From Stutzerimonas stutzeri RCH2 (GTDB lineage Bacteria; Pseudomonadota; Gammaproteobacteria; Pseudomonadales; Pseudomonadaceae), in the NCBI RefSeq assembly GCF_000327065.1, contig NC_019936.1, forward strand, positions 4,182,001 through 4,246,000: 64,000 nucleotides of DNA. Reading direction: 5' to 3'. A program made the position numbers and the translations under genes. The notes beneath the pieces were generated by a model. The model saw only the letters and a list, made by a program, of their open reading frames with translations, made no database searches and was not told the DNA's origin. This document shows, one piece after another, positions 32,409 through 42,601 of the stretch (within the stretch, counting starts at the first letter, position 1; each line of letters begins with the position of its first letter).

Positions 32409-35400
32409 TCACAGTGACCACTCATTCGACAGCGACTCTGCCTGCTTCAGCACCAACTCCACTGCATCTGATTGCTGGTCTGGCGGGTACTTCCACCGCT
32501 GCAAACAGCGACGCACCAAAATGCGCAGTTTCGCCCGGACGCTCTCACGAACCTGCCAATCGATAGTCGTACTGGCGCGCAGCTTCTCGGTAAGCTCCGC
32601 TGCGATTTTCTTCAGCGTCTCGTCACCCAACTCGCGCACCGCGCTTTCGTTGTTGGCCAATGCATCGTAGAAGGCAATTTCATCGTGACTCAGACCCAGC
32701 GCGGCTTCCCGCTCAAGCGCGGCCTTGAACTCCTTGGCCATCTGGATCAGTTCTTCAATGACCTGTGCCGTTTCGATCGCGCGGTTGTGATACCTGCGCA
32801 ACGTTTCCAGCAAGCGGTCGCCGTACTTCTTCTCCTGGACCACGTTATTGCGCGCGCGCGCCTTAACTTCGTCACGCAACAGTTTTTCCAGCAGCTCCAC
32901 GGCAAGGTTGCGGCTTTCCATCTGCCGCACGTCCTCCAGGAACTCATCCGAGAGCAGGCCGATGTTGGGCTTATCCAGCCCGGCCAACGCAAAAATATCG
33001 TCCACGCCATCCGAGGTGATGGCATTGTCCAAAATCTGCTTGAGCGCGCTGTTCTTCTCAGCATCGCTGCGCTTCTTATCGACAGTGGTGAACTTGGTAA
33101 TGGCCGCCTTGATGGCCGAGAAGAAAGCAATCTCCTTACGCAGTGGCGCTGCTTCGTCCAACGTACCGCACAAGGAAAAAGCCTTCGTCACCGCCAACAT
33201 GGTGTCGAGGAAGCGCGTTTTCCCGTCCTTTAGGCCCAGAATATGGTTGGAAACGGGCACCAGTAGTTCGAGTGGCTGGGTTTCAAACGCGCTGTAGTCA
33301 AAGCCGTGCATCATTCCTCGCACGATATCCATCTTCTCTAACAGCACAGCCAATGCTTCAGCAGAGTTGTGCGTGGGGTCACCCTTACCTTTGGCGTCGG
33401 TATAAGTCTTTAGCGCCGCTTTCAGCTCGTTGGCGATGCCGATGTAGTCCACCACCAGCCCGCCAGGCTTGTTCTTAAACACCCGGTTGACGCGAGCAAT
33501 GGCCTGCATCAGGTTGTGCCCTTTCATGGGCTTATCGATGTACATGGTGTGGCAACACGGCGCGTCAAAGCCTGTCAGCCACATGTCGCGCACAATCACC
33601 AGCTTCAACGGGTCTTTCACGTCTTTAAAGCGAGTTTCCAGCCGTTTCTTCACCTGCTTGCTGTAAAGGTGCGGCTGCAGCAGAGCCTTGTCAGCAGCCG
33701 AGCCCGTCATCACGATCTTGATAGCCCCTTGCTCGGGGTCATCGCTGTGCCAGTCCGGGCGCAAACTTACGATGGCGTTATAGAGATGAGCGCAAATGTC
33801 GCGACTCATGCACACGATCATGGCCTTGCCGTCTGCCACAGATACGCGCGCCTCAAAGTGCTCGATCAGGTCACGCGCCACCTGCTGCAGGCGAGGTTCT
33901 GAACCCACAAGCTTTTCCAGCGCGGCCCACTCGCCTTTGGTTTTTTCTCGGCTGACGATGTCTTCTTCGTCTTCAACAACCTCTTCAACCTGCTCATTGA
34001 GCGTGTCGATTTCGGCTTGGTTCACATCCAGCTTGGCCAGCCGGCTTTCGTAGAAAATAGGCACTGTTGCGCCATCGTCCACGGCATCTTGAATGTCGTA
34101 GATGCTGACGTAGTCACCAAACACTTCGCGGGTATCACGGTCTTCCAAGGCAATGGGTGTGCCTGTAAAGCCGAGGAAGGTGGCGTTTTTCAGTGCATCG
34201 TGCAGATGTTTGGCATAGCCAAACACATACTTGCCGGTCTTGGTGTCCAACCGGCCTTTGCTGCCGTACTGGCTGCGATGGGCCTCATCGGAAATCACCA
34301 CGATATTGGTGCGATCTGAGAGCAACGGATGCTTCTCTTCATCCTCCTGCAGCGCGAATTTTTGCACCGTGGTGAAGATGATGCCGCCCGCCTCGCGTGA
34401 GGCCAGCATCTCGCGCAACTCATCGCGGTCACCGGCTTGCTGTGGGGTTGTCTTGAGCAAGTCACTGGCGGCGCAGAAGGTGGCGAATAACTGGCCGTCT
34501 AGGTCGTTGCGGTCGGTCACGACGACCAATGTGGGGTTCTTCATCTCGGACTGTTGCAACAGCTTGCCCGCATAGCAGGCCATGGTGATGCTCTTGCCCG
34601 AACCCTGCGTGTGCCACACCACACCCGCTTTGCGTGAGCCCGGCTTCACCTCTTTGGCATAGGTCGCACGCTCTTCGTGGATCGCCAGCACGCCTTTATC
34701 CGCATGTTGGGAGGCAATCACCGTGGCGCGCACAGCCTCACGTACCGCATGAAACTGGTGATAGCCGGCAATCTTTTTGACGATGCTGTCGCCATCCTGC
34801 TCGAACAGCACGAAGTGCCGCACGTAATCCAGAAACAGCTCAGGCTTGAAGAAGCCACGCACCACCGTCTCCAGCTCCATCTGCAGACGCGGTCGGTCGT
34901 CTTCGTTGAGGACGGTGCGCCAGGGCAGCATACGTTCGGCATTCGCCGTGAGCGAACCGACCCGCGCCGTCCAGCCATCACTCACCACCAAGGCGGCGTT
35001 GCTGTTGAACAGGTCGCTGATTTCGTCCTTGTATGTTTGCAGCTGATTAAAAGCGTCCCAGACGTCCGTTTGTTCGTTGGCGGGGTTCTTCAGCTCCACC
35101 ACGGCCAGCGGTAAGCCATTGACGAAGGCGATCAAGTCTGGCCGGCGTGGCTGCCTTGTGCCTGTTATGGTGAACTGGTTCACCACCAGAAAGTCGTTGT
35201 TGCTAGGTTGGGCAAAGTCGATGAAGTACACCCAGTCCTGCTTCTTCTGCTCACCGATTTCAAACTGCACCGCCACACCGCTGAGCAACAAACGGTGCAC
35301 GCTGCGGTTGCGCACCACCATCTGCGGCTCACTCACCGTTTGCAGCGCGTGCACAGCCTGTTCAAGGGCGGCAGCTGGAATCTGCGGATTAATCCGTGCC

Positions 35401-35558
35401 AATGCGGCCAACAGGCGTTCTCGCAGAACCACCTGGCGGTAGTCGGTCCGCTCGGGGGCGCTGCTATCCGGTGCGATGTCCGGGCCGTGGGCGAATCGCC
35501 AGCCAACCTGCTGGAACCAGTTCAGGCACAGTTCTTCGAGTTGCTGTTCGTTCAACAT
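32409..35558 (-). CDS. hsdR: Type I restriction endonuclease subunit R
   Basis: A 1049-residue HsdR. The N-terminal PD-(D/E)xK nuclease is visible as [22 protein letters not shown] (~138-158) with a QLQTYK element after it. The translocase has Walker A TQGSGKS (Lys ~322), DEAH in [12 protein letters not shown] (~420) and [14 protein letters not shown]. The second RecA lobe carries [38 protein letters not shown]. It cuts DNA after ATP-driven translocation when bound to HsdM/HsdS. The 128-base gap before it, after the AlbA_2 gene, may hold its own promoter. Confidence 0.96.
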   Translation of the reverse strand: MLNEQQLEELCLNWFQQVGWRFAHGPDIAPDSSAPERTDYRQVVLRERLLAALARINPQIPAAALEQAVHALQTVSEPQMVVRNRSVHRLLLSGVAVQFEIGEQKKQDWVYFIDFAQPSNNDFLVVNQFTITGTRQPRRPDLIAFVNGLPLAVVELKNPANEQTDVWDAFNQLQTYKDEISDLFNSNAALVVSDGWTARVGSLTANAERMLPWRTVLNEDDRPRLQMELETVVRGFFKPELFLDYVRHFVLFEQDGDSIVKKIAGYHQFHAVREAVRATVIASQHADKGVLAIHEERATYAKEVKPGSRKAGVVWHTQGSGKSITMACYAGKLLQQSEMKNPTLVVVTDRNDLDGQLFATFCAASDLLKTTPQQAGDRDELREMLASREAGGIIFTTVQKFALQEDEEKHPLLSDRTNIVVISDEAHRSQYGSKGRLDTKTGKYVFGYAKHLHDALKNATFLGFTGTPIALEDRDTREVFGDYVSIYDIQDAVDDGATVPIFYESRLAKLDVNQAEIDTLNEQVEEVVEDEEDIVSREKTKGEWAALEKLVGSEPRLQQVARDLIEHFEARVSVADGKAMIVCMSRDICAHLYNAIVSLRPDWHSDDPEQGAIKIVMTGSAADKALLQPHLYSKQVKKRLETRFKDVKDPLKLVIVRDMWLTGFDAPCCHTMYIDKPMKGHNLMQAIARVNRVFKNKPGGLVVDYIGIANELKAALKTYTDAKGKGDPTHNSAEALAVLLEKMDIVRGMMHGFDYSAFETQPLELLVPVSNHILGLKDGKTRFLDTMLAVTKAFSLCGTLDEAAPLRKEIAFFSAIKAAITKFTTVDKKRSDAEKNSALKQILDNAITSDGVDDIFALAGLDKPNIGLLSDEFLEDVRQMESRNLAVELLEKLLRDEVKARARNNVVQEKKYGDRLLETLRRYHNRAIETAQVIEELIQMAKEFKAALEREAALGLSHDEIAFYDALANNESAVRELGDETLKKIAAELTEKLRASTTIDWQVRESVRAKLRILVRRCLQRWKYPPDQQSDAVELVLKQAESLSNEWSL

Positions 35559-35686
35559 GTGAAACCCTTACGCCTTCCTGGGCTAGCTGGCCAACGCCCC
35601 GGTTTGTGATGAAATAAGAAAACCCATATAAATCAATGATTTAATTGCAATCCGGCAACCAAGGCCGATTTGCGATGAAATGGCGG

Positions 35687-37096
35687 CTATGCCCATGCCG
35701 GGATATACCGCGCATAGCGTCTTGAATCTGGCGCGTTCGGGTCGCTCTTGACCAACCCCTGTTCCATGGTTGCGGTAATGATCTGCGAAATCGTGTTGCT
35801 ACTGCCCTCAGGCAAGCCAAAGCGCTCACGCAGAGACTGATTGGTCATCTGCTTGCGCAGCACATACTGCAAAACACAGTGCTGGAAGCAGGCGCGAACG
35901 CGGTCGCTGCCATTCATCTCACGGAAAGAACGGGGGCCGTGAATCACCACAATCGTGCGGCGGTGGCTGGTTAAAAACTCGGGGGCCGGCAGCTGCATCA
36001 ACTCAGCTGCTTCGATCACCCGATCAATGCCGCTACTCTTTTCTTCGCAAATCCCGAAACGTCGCATCAAGTCGGCCAACCGCTCATTGCGGGACTGGTA
36101 GCCGTCGATAAAGCGCTCAACCGGTACGATGGGCTCTCCCGGGTTGGAGATCTCCACGCGGTTGCTGAAAACCTCCACCACGGGAGAGGTGCCGCCCATA
36201 TCAAAATCCTGGTGGATCAGCGCATTGGCGAGCAGCTCTCGCACCACCACTTCGGGCAGCAGCTTGACCTCTTTGCGAATCGCCCCTTCGATCACCTCGT
36301 TCTGCGGCAACTTACCCATCACATACTGCACTAGCCCGGCAAAGCCTACGGCATAGCCCTTTTCGCCGGTCACATCCGAGACAGTTTGCATCTTGGATTC
36401 GCCGGCATACAGGATCACACGCGCCGCCTTGCGGCTGATGTCGGGGAACTGCCGCATGTTCTTGGCCAGCAGCACAGCGCCAATATGCAGGATATTGAAG
36501 CCGGCCGAGGTGCGCTCGATTAAGCGCTCATCCAGCAAGCGAGTCAGCACACCCTCCTGATCGGTGGGGTAAGGCAAGCGCATCAAATCGAAGAAGGTCT
36601 GGGTATCGAGCAACTGCACCACATCTTGCGCAGACACATCCTTGAGCGAGGGGTTCTCCAGCCAGCTGGGCTGCCCTTCCGCGAAAATCTTGCGCAGCTG
36701 ATCCTCGCTCATCGGCACCAACTCCTCACCGGAGCGCATCAGGTAGGCACCATCATGGTGGTAGGCCGTACCCTTGGGCCGCGCCGGAATACTGAACACC
36801 ACAACCCGCCCCTCCGGGTGAGCAACGGCCTCGACGTCCACGCGAAAACCTACCCAGTGAAACAGCTTCTCGGCGATATCCTGAGTGTCAGGGAACGCTT
36901 GGCTGCCCACCACGGCGCGCGGTGGTTTATCAGCAATACCGAGCACCAGATGCCCGCCGCCTTCGTTGGCAATGGCTACGCAGTAGCGGCACAACTTGCG
37001 CGTGTCGTACTGGTTGCCAGCCTCTTTGAATTCGAGATTCTGGGTTTCGGAGGCGATGCCGCGCCAGATATCGATTTGTTCGGCTGACGTGCTCAT
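35687..37096 (-). CDS. AlbA_2 / GHKL-ATPase protein in the hsd operon
   Basis: 469 residues. The N-terminal AlbA_2 (Schlafen-type) domain spans ~15-135: ETQNLEFKEAG, CRYCVAIANEGGGHLVLGI and VVFSIPARPKGTAYH. The second half holds a HATPase_c_4 region (VVRELLANALIHQDF at ~285-299, ISNPG at ~316-320, and EEKSSGIDRV at ~351-360), followed by a C-terminal winged-helix-like segment. This RecG-related architecture is common among hsd-linked genes, of which Campylobacter RloA is an example. It overlaps the SIR2 gene by 4 bases (ATGA). Predicted roles range from nucleic-acid sensing to RNA cleavage; none is established here. Confidence 0.82.
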   Translation of the reverse strand: MSTSAEQIDIWRGIASETQNLEFKEAGNQYDTRKLCRYCVAIANEGGGHLVLGIADKPPRAVVGSQAFPDTQDIAEKLFHWVGFRVDVEAVAHPEGRVVVFSIPARPKGTAYHHDGAYLMRSGEELVPMSEDQLRKIFAEGQPSWLENPSLKDVSAQDVVQLLDTQTFFDLMRLPYPTDQEGVLTRLLDERLIERTSAGFNILHIGAVLLAKNMRQFPDISRKAARVILYAGESKMQTVSDVTGEKGYAVGFAGLVQYVMGKLPQNEVIEGAIRKEVKLLPEVVVRELLANALIHQDFDMGGTSPVVEVFSNRVEISNPGEPIVPVERFIDGYQSRNERLADLMRRFGICEEKSSGIDRVIEAAELMQLPAPEFLTSHRRTIVVIHGPRSFREMNGSDRVRACFQHCVLQYVLRKQMTNQSLRERFGLPEGSSNTISQIITATMEQGLVKSDPNAPDSRRYARYIPAWA

Positions 37097-38262
37097 GCAA
37101 ATACCACCTGTCTACGCGCCACTGCGATGGCCAGCCTGAGAATCTGCTCCAACAGGCTGTGATCCGGCTTACCCTCAGCATCGTGGGGCGTTGTGTACCA
37201 GAGCGGCCGAATTTTTAGCTGTAACAGGCGAGCTTCCTTGCGGGCTCGCTCTTGCTGTGTAGCGGGCTCATTGAGCAGGGCAAAGTGATCCGGAATTTCA
37301 AATGCCGCTTCATCGACCACTGATTTAAACAGATCGAGCGTCTTGTCTTGCTCCAGGCTGCAACCTAGAAATAGCAGTGAGTGGCTGATAAAGATTTGCC
37401 GCAGCGCCCGAGGCAACTGGTTTTGGAACGCGAACGGCGCGCCGGCGGCGCCACCGTAGGCCTCCTGATATTGCCCCTGAGTGAAGACATGGGTGTTGGC
37501 CTGCCCGGCGTCGCCATGCAGCTTGAGGATGCAACGCTCGCCGCGCAACAGTCGCTGCACGAAGTTATTACCCGCCTGCATACCGTGCATATAGCCATCC
37601 AGCGGCTGAGCCTTTTCTCGAAACAGGTCTTCGATGACCGTATCGAAGTTGGTGGTGACAATGCAGCCGATGGCGAGCTCGGGCAGCAGCGTGACCGGCC
37701 CGGTGATCGCCCCCCGCTGGCGAAACTCGGTCTTGATAAAATGCTGCACCTGCTCCGCCGCAGCCTCATGTAGTACTTGCGCGGCTTGTAGGTAGTCGTA
37801 GCGCGCCATCAGTGGCTCGATGTCCTGCACATCCAGGCCACCCAGCTTTTGTGCGATCTTGCGCAGCGCCTCGCCCCACATTGGATAACCGCAGGGCTTA
37901 GAAAGCCCCGCACCAATAAAGGGAGCGATGCGCCCGAAGCGAATGGCATCTACCAGGTCAAGGAAAACGGCTTGCTGGTCTGAGTCTTTGATAAAGGCCG
38001 TCGCCGCTTCATGCTGATTGACCTGGCACTGGCCTTCCCAATGATCCAACTCATCCAGATAGGCGTCACGCTCTACCCAGTACAGGGCATCACTTACCTT
38101 CACCAGATATTCATGCTCCGGGTCGCGCAGGCTTTTAAATGACAGCGGCTCGGCCTCATCCAGCACCGCGTTGAACGCCTGGTTCGATGAATACGCCGCC
38201 TGCAAGGCTTCCTCGACCTTGTCCACGATCAGCTTGTTTTCGCGCAGCTTCTTTATATCCAT
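37093..38262 (-). CDS. SIR2-like NAD-binding protein in the hsd operon
   Basis: 389 residues, ATG 38262 overlapping the hsdS stop (TGATG). A helical N-terminal region (~1-100) leads into a SIR2_2-type Rossmann domain. This has FIGAGLSKPCGYPMW (~115-129), CIVTTNFDTVIED (~200-212, the N and D of the catalytic site), LKLHGD (~247-251, catalytic His) and LFLGCSLEQDKTLDL near 300. SIR2 domains in ThsA, DSR and SIR2-HerA defence systems degrade NAD+ on infection. The position directly behind hsdS suggests a back-up abortive response tied to restriction. The activity is inferred from residues only. Confidence 0.85.
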   Translation of the reverse strand: MDIKKLRENKLIVDKVEEALQAAYSSNQAFNAVLDEAEPLSFKSLRDPEHEYLVKVSDALYWVERDAYLDELDHWEGQCQVNQHEAATAFIKDSDQQAVFLDLVDAIRFGRIAPFIGAGLSKPCGYPMWGEALRKIAQKLGGLDVQDIEPLMARYDYLQAAQVLHEAAAEQVQHFIKTEFRQRGAITGPVTLLPELAIGCIVTTNFDTVIEDLFREKAQPLDGYMHGMQAGNNFVQRLLRGERCILKLHGDAGQANTHVFTQGQYQEAYGGAAGAPFAFQNQLPRALRQIFISHSLLFLGCSLEQDKTLDLFKSVVDEAAFEIPDHFALLNEPATQQERARKEARLLQLKIRPLWYTTPHDAEGKPDHSLLEQILRLAIAVARRQVVFA

Positions 38263-39683
38263 CAAGCGGTCCCTGCTTGTTCGGCGAGCGCTTCGACAGA
38301 CAACTCGCCGGAGAGCAGTTTGGGGAGGAGGATGTCACGGGCACTCGCTAACGCTCGAGTTTCACTTTGAAGAGCGCGGTACTCGCGAATCAATGGAAAG
38401 GCCAATAAATTAAATCTGCCAATAATGTCATCCCCTGGCAACGTTACTGGTATATCGCCAATGTTTGCCAGGCTTGCGTTAGCCTGCACTGCCTGCACCA
38501 CCTTCGAGGCTATGAAATTTTGCGTTTCGCAACTACGTAATGCCAACCAGCACAACGGGAAGTGGCTGCGCTTATTACGCAACCGAATGAAGGCAACAGC
38601 CTGGTTGGTGTTAGCCCCATGCATGTCGTTGTCAACAAAGGCAGTCCGTCCAATAGTTCCGGCGATGGAAAACAAGAGATCATCCTCTTTTAATATTGAT
38701 CTCTTGAGTGAACTCTCGTGAATTGATTTTGCAATGAGTTCCAGTCCGCCGCGATTTACTTCACCACTTACCGAAATATCTTTGACTTTGATAAATGGGA
38801 TTTTTGGCTTGTCCTCAGCATTGGCAAGATCCAATTTGCTGGGTGTCGTCCCCTTCGAAATCACCTCAGCAAGTGACCGCATATTCGATACTTCCCACCC
38901 CTTCGGGATCTCCCCTGACTCCAATTTTTCCATTTCATCCGGGAATAGTTCGGCAGTGGCGGCAAGTTGTTCGAGTTGTTCCTGCGGCAGCGCATCGAGT
39001 TCGGCGCCGAGCTTGCCGCTGATGGCGCTCATCGCGGCGCGCAGCGGGTCGCTGCCTTCAGCGAGGGCAGCGATCTTGGCTTTGACCGGATCGAAATCGA
39101 CAAACCACGATTTGAAGAGGGCTTGCGCCATGGTTTCGAGGGTTTGGTTAATGCTGCGATTGAGATCGGCTTTGTCGTCAATCGATCTTGCTATTTGGGC
39201 AATCGCTTTTTGTAGGTGCATAGGCGGTAGCTGCATTGGCAGCGCCTGCATTCTCTTGGTGTCAAGCTTACCTGCACCAATGCCCGTCTCTTCGACGACT
39301 TCATTAAGGAGAAAACGCTCATTGCCGATGAGCCAATAAAGCAAGAACCAAGGGTCCAACTTGCTCGGATCAGCAATCAATGCCTTTACATCCTGATTGA
39401 AGGCCAAATTGCGACAAGCCATGCCAACAGGAAGTCGGTTATGCAGTGCTCCACCTCGTACTAGAAGCATAACGCTGTAAGCTGGGGCCAAGCGTGAGCC
39501 TGCGCTCAACCCACTTTCAGTGATTCGAAGGCCAGAATCATAAAAGCGACTCCCATACATTGAATTCGCGCTAATCCAAGGGATGTCACCATTCCAATAC
39601 GACGTCGTTGCCTTATTCGGTGTTCCGCCCGACAACCATGTCGTTACCGAACCAAGTGGGACTTCCAGCCAATCAGATGCCAT
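38262..39683 (-). CDS. hsdS: Type I restriction specificity subunit
   Basis: A 473-residue HsdS with two target-recognition domains: the first ~1-165 (WLEVPLGSVTTWLSGGTPNKA ... PMQLPPMHLQKAIAQIARSIDDKADLN), the second ~255-425 (WEVSNMRSLAEVISKGTTPSKL ... IPVTLPGDDIIGRFNLLAFPL). Long conserved helices separate and end them (~170-235 and ~430-473). It directs HsdM and HsdR to a bipartite site that cannot be read from the protein. It overlaps hsdM by 11 bases and the SIR2 gene by one. Confidence 0.93.
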   Translation of the reverse strand: MASDWLEVPLGSVTTWLSGGTPNKATTSYWNGDIPWISANSMYGSRFYDSGLRITESGLSAGSRLAPAYSVMLLVRGGALHNRLPVGMACRNLAFNQDVKALIADPSKLDPWFLLYWLIGNERFLLNEVVEETGIGAGKLDTKRMQALPMQLPPMHLQKAIAQIARSIDDKADLNRSINQTLETMAQALFKSWFVDFDPVKAKIAALAEGSDPLRAAMSAISGKLGAELDALPQEQLEQLAATAELFPDEMEKLESGEIPKGWEVSNMRSLAEVISKGTTPSKLDLANAEDKPKIPFIKVKDISVSGEVNRGGLELIAKSIHESSLKRSILKEDDLLFSIAGTIGRTAFVDNDMHGANTNQAVAFIRLRNKRSHFPLCWLALRSCETQNFIASKVVQAVQANASLANIGDIPVTLPGDDIIGRFNLLAFPLIREYRALQSETRALASARDILLPKLLSGELSVEALAEQAGTA

Positions 39684-41388
39684 ATCCCAACCCCGCCAAA
39701 TTCTTCCTGATTTCCCCCTCCAGTTTGGCGCTTTCCTCGAACTGCTCCGCCAATTGCGCTGTCAACCGCGTCATCTTGTCCGCAAAGACTTCGCCGTCAT
39801 CCTCCTGCTCCTTCGCACCTACATAGCGCCCCGGCGTTAGCACGTGCTCGTGCTTGCGGATTTCATTCAGCGAGGTCGAACAACAGAAGCCCGCAACGTC
39901 TTCATAGCCCTCATCGTGCTGCCAGGCATGGAAGGTGTCGGCCACCTTCTTGATATCGTTCAGGGTGAAGTCGCGCAGTACGCGGTCTTTCATATAGCCG
40001 AGCTGGCGGGCGTCGATGAAGAGGAACTGGCCGCGGCGGTCGCGCTTCTTCTTGTCGAGGTTGAAGCCGTTGGCCTTATCTTTGGTCAGGAACCAGATGC
40101 AAGCCGGAATCTGCGTGTTGGTAAAGAGCTGACCGGGCAGTGCCACCATGCATTCCACATAGTCTTGCTCGATCAGTTGCTTGCGGATTTCGCCTTCGTT
40201 GTTGGTGTTGCTGCTCATCGAACCATTGGCCAGCAGCAGCGCCATACTGCCAGTGGGGGCCAGGTGGTAGAGCATATGCTGCAGCCAGGCGAAGTTGGCG
40301 TTGCCCTGCGGGGGCGTGCCCACCAGCCAGCGGGGGTCTTGTTCCAACTTGGCGTTCCACCACTCCTTCATATTGAAGGGCGGGTTGGCCATCACGTAGT
40401 CGGCGCGCAGATCGGGGTGCAGGTCGTTTTGCAGGGTGTCGCCGGGTTGGCCACCAAAGTTGAAGTCAAGGCCACGAATGGCCATGTTCATGGCCGCCAG
40501 TTTCCAGGTGGTGGGGTTGCTTTCCTGGCCATAGACGCTGATCTGGCCGGTTTTACCGTTGACCACCTTGCCGCCGTGCTCGGCGATAAATTCCTCGCTT
40601 TGCACGAAGAAACCACCCGAACCCATGGCGGGGTCGTACACGCGGCCCTTGAAGGGCTGCAGCATCTCGACGATCAGCGTGACGATGCTTTTGGGCGTGT
40701 AGTACTGGCCGCCCTTTTTGCCCTCCGCCAGTGCGAACTGGCCGAGGAAGTATTCGTAGACGTGGCCGAGGATGTCTTTGCTCTTTAGATTCAGCGGCTG
40801 ACCGTTATAGCTAGGCTGGCTAAAGTTGGTGTCAGAGAAGTGGGCGATCAGATCAGCCAACTTGTGGCTGTCGAGCTGGGTGCGGGAAAACTCCTTGTTA
40901 AGCACGTTCTTGAGTTTGACGTTCTCGCGCTCAATGGCCTCCATGGCATTGTCGATCAGCCAGCCGACGGTACGCATCTTTTCTGCCGTGTCTTTACCCG
41001 GCGCGTTCCAGGGCAAAGGCTCTCCGGGCGGCAGCTGCGCTAACTCTCGCAGGGTTTGCCAGCGTGCTTCCATCGGCACCCAGAAGACGTTTTTCTCAGT
41101 GTAGTAGTCGCGTACTTCTAGCTCGGCGGCGATATTTTCTTCGTACTCTTCGCTGCCGAGGTCGCCATAATCCTCGGGGTCCATAAAGTAATCGTCAGCG
41201 GGATTGGTGAGTTGCGCGCGCAGCTCGCGCTGGCGTTCCTCGAAGGCATCGGAGACATACTTGAGAAAGATCAGACCGAGCACCACATGCTTGTAAACCG
41301 ATGCATCCAGCGCAGAACGCAGCTTGTCAGCGGCCGTCCAGAGCTTCTTTTCAAGCTCGGTAAAAAATTGTTGTTCGATGGGGTTCAT
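39673..41388 (-). CDS. hsdM: Type I restriction adenine methyltransferase
   Basis: A 571-residue HsdM. The N-terminal HsdM_N helical domain (EQQFFTELEKKLWTAADKLRS) is followed by N6-adenine methyltransferase motifs: DPAMGSGGFFVQSEEFI (~250, SAM binding) and NPPFNMKEWW (~334, catalytic NPPF). GRYVGAKEQEDDGEVF is typical near the C-terminus. It protects host DNA at the site set by HsdS. It is first in the hsd operon, and its promoter must lie in 41389-41724. Confidence 0.96.
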   Translation of the reverse strand: MNPIEQQFFTELEKKLWTAADKLRSALDASVYKHVVLGLIFLKYVSDAFEERQRELRAQLTNPADDYFMDPEDYGDLGSEEYEENIAAELEVRDYYTEKNVFWVPMEARWQTLRELAQLPPGEPLPWNAPGKDTAEKMRTVGWLIDNAMEAIERENVKLKNVLNKEFSRTQLDSHKLADLIAHFSDTNFSQPSYNGQPLNLKSKDILGHVYEYFLGQFALAEGKKGGQYYTPKSIVTLIVEMLQPFKGRVYDPAMGSGGFFVQSEEFIAEHGGKVVNGKTGQISVYGQESNPTTWKLAAMNMAIRGLDFNFGGQPGDTLQNDLHPDLRADYVMANPPFNMKEWWNAKLEQDPRWLVGTPPQGNANFAWLQHMLYHLAPTGSMALLLANGSMSSNTNNEGEIRKQLIEQDYVECMVALPGQLFTNTQIPACIWFLTKDKANGFNLDKKKRDRRGQFLFIDARQLGYMKDRVLRDFTLNDIKKVADTFHAWQHDEGYEDVAGFCCSTSLNEIRKHEHVLTPGRYVGAKEQEDDGEVFADKMTRLTAQLAEQFEESAKLEGEIRKNLAGLGYGI

Positions 41389-41724
41389 CTGATCATTCCC
41401 TAATAGCTAGGCCCCGGGCTTTCAGCAGGGCACTTCCGGCGAAATGCGTGCTCAGCGCCGCGCGAAAGGCTGGGCAGTTATAGTGCGCGGGAAGATACAC
41501 AGCATGCCCCTGTGGTCGCCACAGTAAAGGGTCTATTTCGCGGGAAAGAAACGTTTGCATGCTGTGCTTTAAAGAACGCCGGAGCCCTCAAGCACTGACG
41601 AACCGCGCATTCTGCAGAAGCACCCTCAAGCGGATTGTAAGGCATGATATTTGAGTACCCTAGCGAGTACCCTAATCGTTAAAATTTTTAAACAACCCAA
41701 TACAATCAATAGCCTACTATGATT
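41389..41724. promoter_or_regulatory. Island right-end noncoding region
   Basis: This 336-base stretch contains no gene. It must hold the hsd promoter (read leftwards) and ends in A/T-rich sequence with two direct GAGTACCC copies (41653-41660, 41665-41672), matching the arm-type sites at the left end of the island. Confidence 0.6.
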
Positions 41725-41749
41725 GGTTTCATTCCTGGTGCCGGCACCA
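41725..41749. repeat. attR: tRNA-Thr 3'-end copy
   Basis: TCCTGGTGCCGGCACCA (41733-41749) equals the tRNA end at 10879-10895. The eight bases before it match with three changes, so they likely come from the element's own att rather than the tRNA. Confidence 0.9.
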
Positions 41750-41756
41750 CGATTTA

Positions 41757-41784
41757 AAGGCTCGCAGAAATGCGGGCCTTTTTC
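41757..41784 (+). terminator. Displaced native tRNA-Thr terminator
   Basis: AAGGCTCGCA-GAAA-TGCGGGCCTT is a 10-bp stem (one G-T pair) with a GNRA loop followed by TTTCGTTT. It lies 8 bases after the attR copy, where the tRNA transcript would have ended before insertion. Confidence 0.8.
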
Positions 41785-41836
41785 GTTTCTGCGCCGTGCT
41801 TCGGCATCGTCCTCCTGCAAGTTTTCACCCGGCGCG

Positions 41837-41864
41837 TTGCCTGAGTGAACTGAGCGTGTAGAAT
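41837..41864 (+). promoter_or_regulatory. Sigma-70-type promoter
   Basis: TTGCCT (41837-41842), 16-base spacer and TAGAAT (41859-41864), 30 bases ahead of the next gene. Confidence 0.55.
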
Positions 41865-41894
41865 CCCGCGCCCCGAAATTCAGGAGACAGAACG

Positions 41895-42323
41895 TTGGTG
41901 ATTCATTACTCCGCCTCCAATGGCAATGTCGCATGTGGGCGCACGGGTTCGAGCCTGAACAGTTCGGCGGACGCCACTCAGGTTTCATGCAAGCTCTGCC
42001 TGCGCAGCGTGGAAAAGGCGGTAAGCGAGCCGGTGCGCAAGACCCCTAGCCTCGCTGAACTGCGGGCTGCGGCAAAGGCGGCGAAAACTGCGGCGGCCGC
42101 ACCCGAAGTGGCGGCAAAAACTGCACCGATGGCTCCTGCAGCGGTAGCGAAGATTGCAACGCGTACACCTCCAGCGGCAGTCAAAGCCGCTCCGACTGCG
42201 CCCGAAACGGCGGCGAAGCCGACTTCCGTCCTCTCCGCGCGCGCCGAATGGCTGAAACGTCTGGAGCAGCTGCCGGGGCGCAATCGCCTGCCGCGTGGCG
42301 TATCGCGGCAGGCGTTCATCTAG
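41895..42323 (+). CDS. Unknown Ala-rich protein with Cys motif
   Basis: 142 residues from TTG 41895 (GTG 41898 is an equal alternative; AGGAG at 41882-41886). The first ~40 residues (VIHYSASNGNVACGRTGSSL ... VSCKLCLRSV) place Cys/His residues as in a small zinc-ribbon. The middle (~55-110) is a low-complexity Ala/Lys/Pro/Thr region, and the end is LSARAEWLKRLEQLPGRNRLPRGVSRQAF. No annotated function known to me. Confidence 0.65.
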   Translation: MVIHYSASNGNVACGRTGSSLNSSADATQVSCKLCLRSVEKAVSEPVRKTPSLAELRAAAKAAKTAAAAPEVAAKTAPMAPAAVAKIATRTPPAAVKAAPTAPETAAKPTSVLSARAEWLKRLEQLPGRNRLPRGVSRQAFI

Positions 42324-42601
42324 CGCGTCAGCCGAGCAGGATGGCGCATCGGCCAGGGGTGGTGTTCAAGCCATCCAAGGCCGACCCGATGCCTCGCGAT
42401 AACCCGCGGGCGGCAGGACGATTCAGTCGAAGGGTCGTTCCGCCAGTTTTCAGCTGTGTCCCCTCCCCCGCTCTCTGCGATAGACGCCCATTGAATCAGC
42501 TGCTGGTCAGCATCACGTCGCTGGTCAACGCATCAGCTGCCTCACCGAACCGCTCCTCTGCACAGCACTCTAAAAACGCAACCCATACAGAGGAGCCGCA
42601 C

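Noticed and set aside
39844..40788. Plus-strand frame of 314 codons over hsdM
   Set aside because: Antisense to HsdM catalytic motifs; no independent evidence.
41725..41749. Second tRNA gene
   Set aside because: Only the 3' end is present, with no anticodon or D arm; it is the attachment-site copy.
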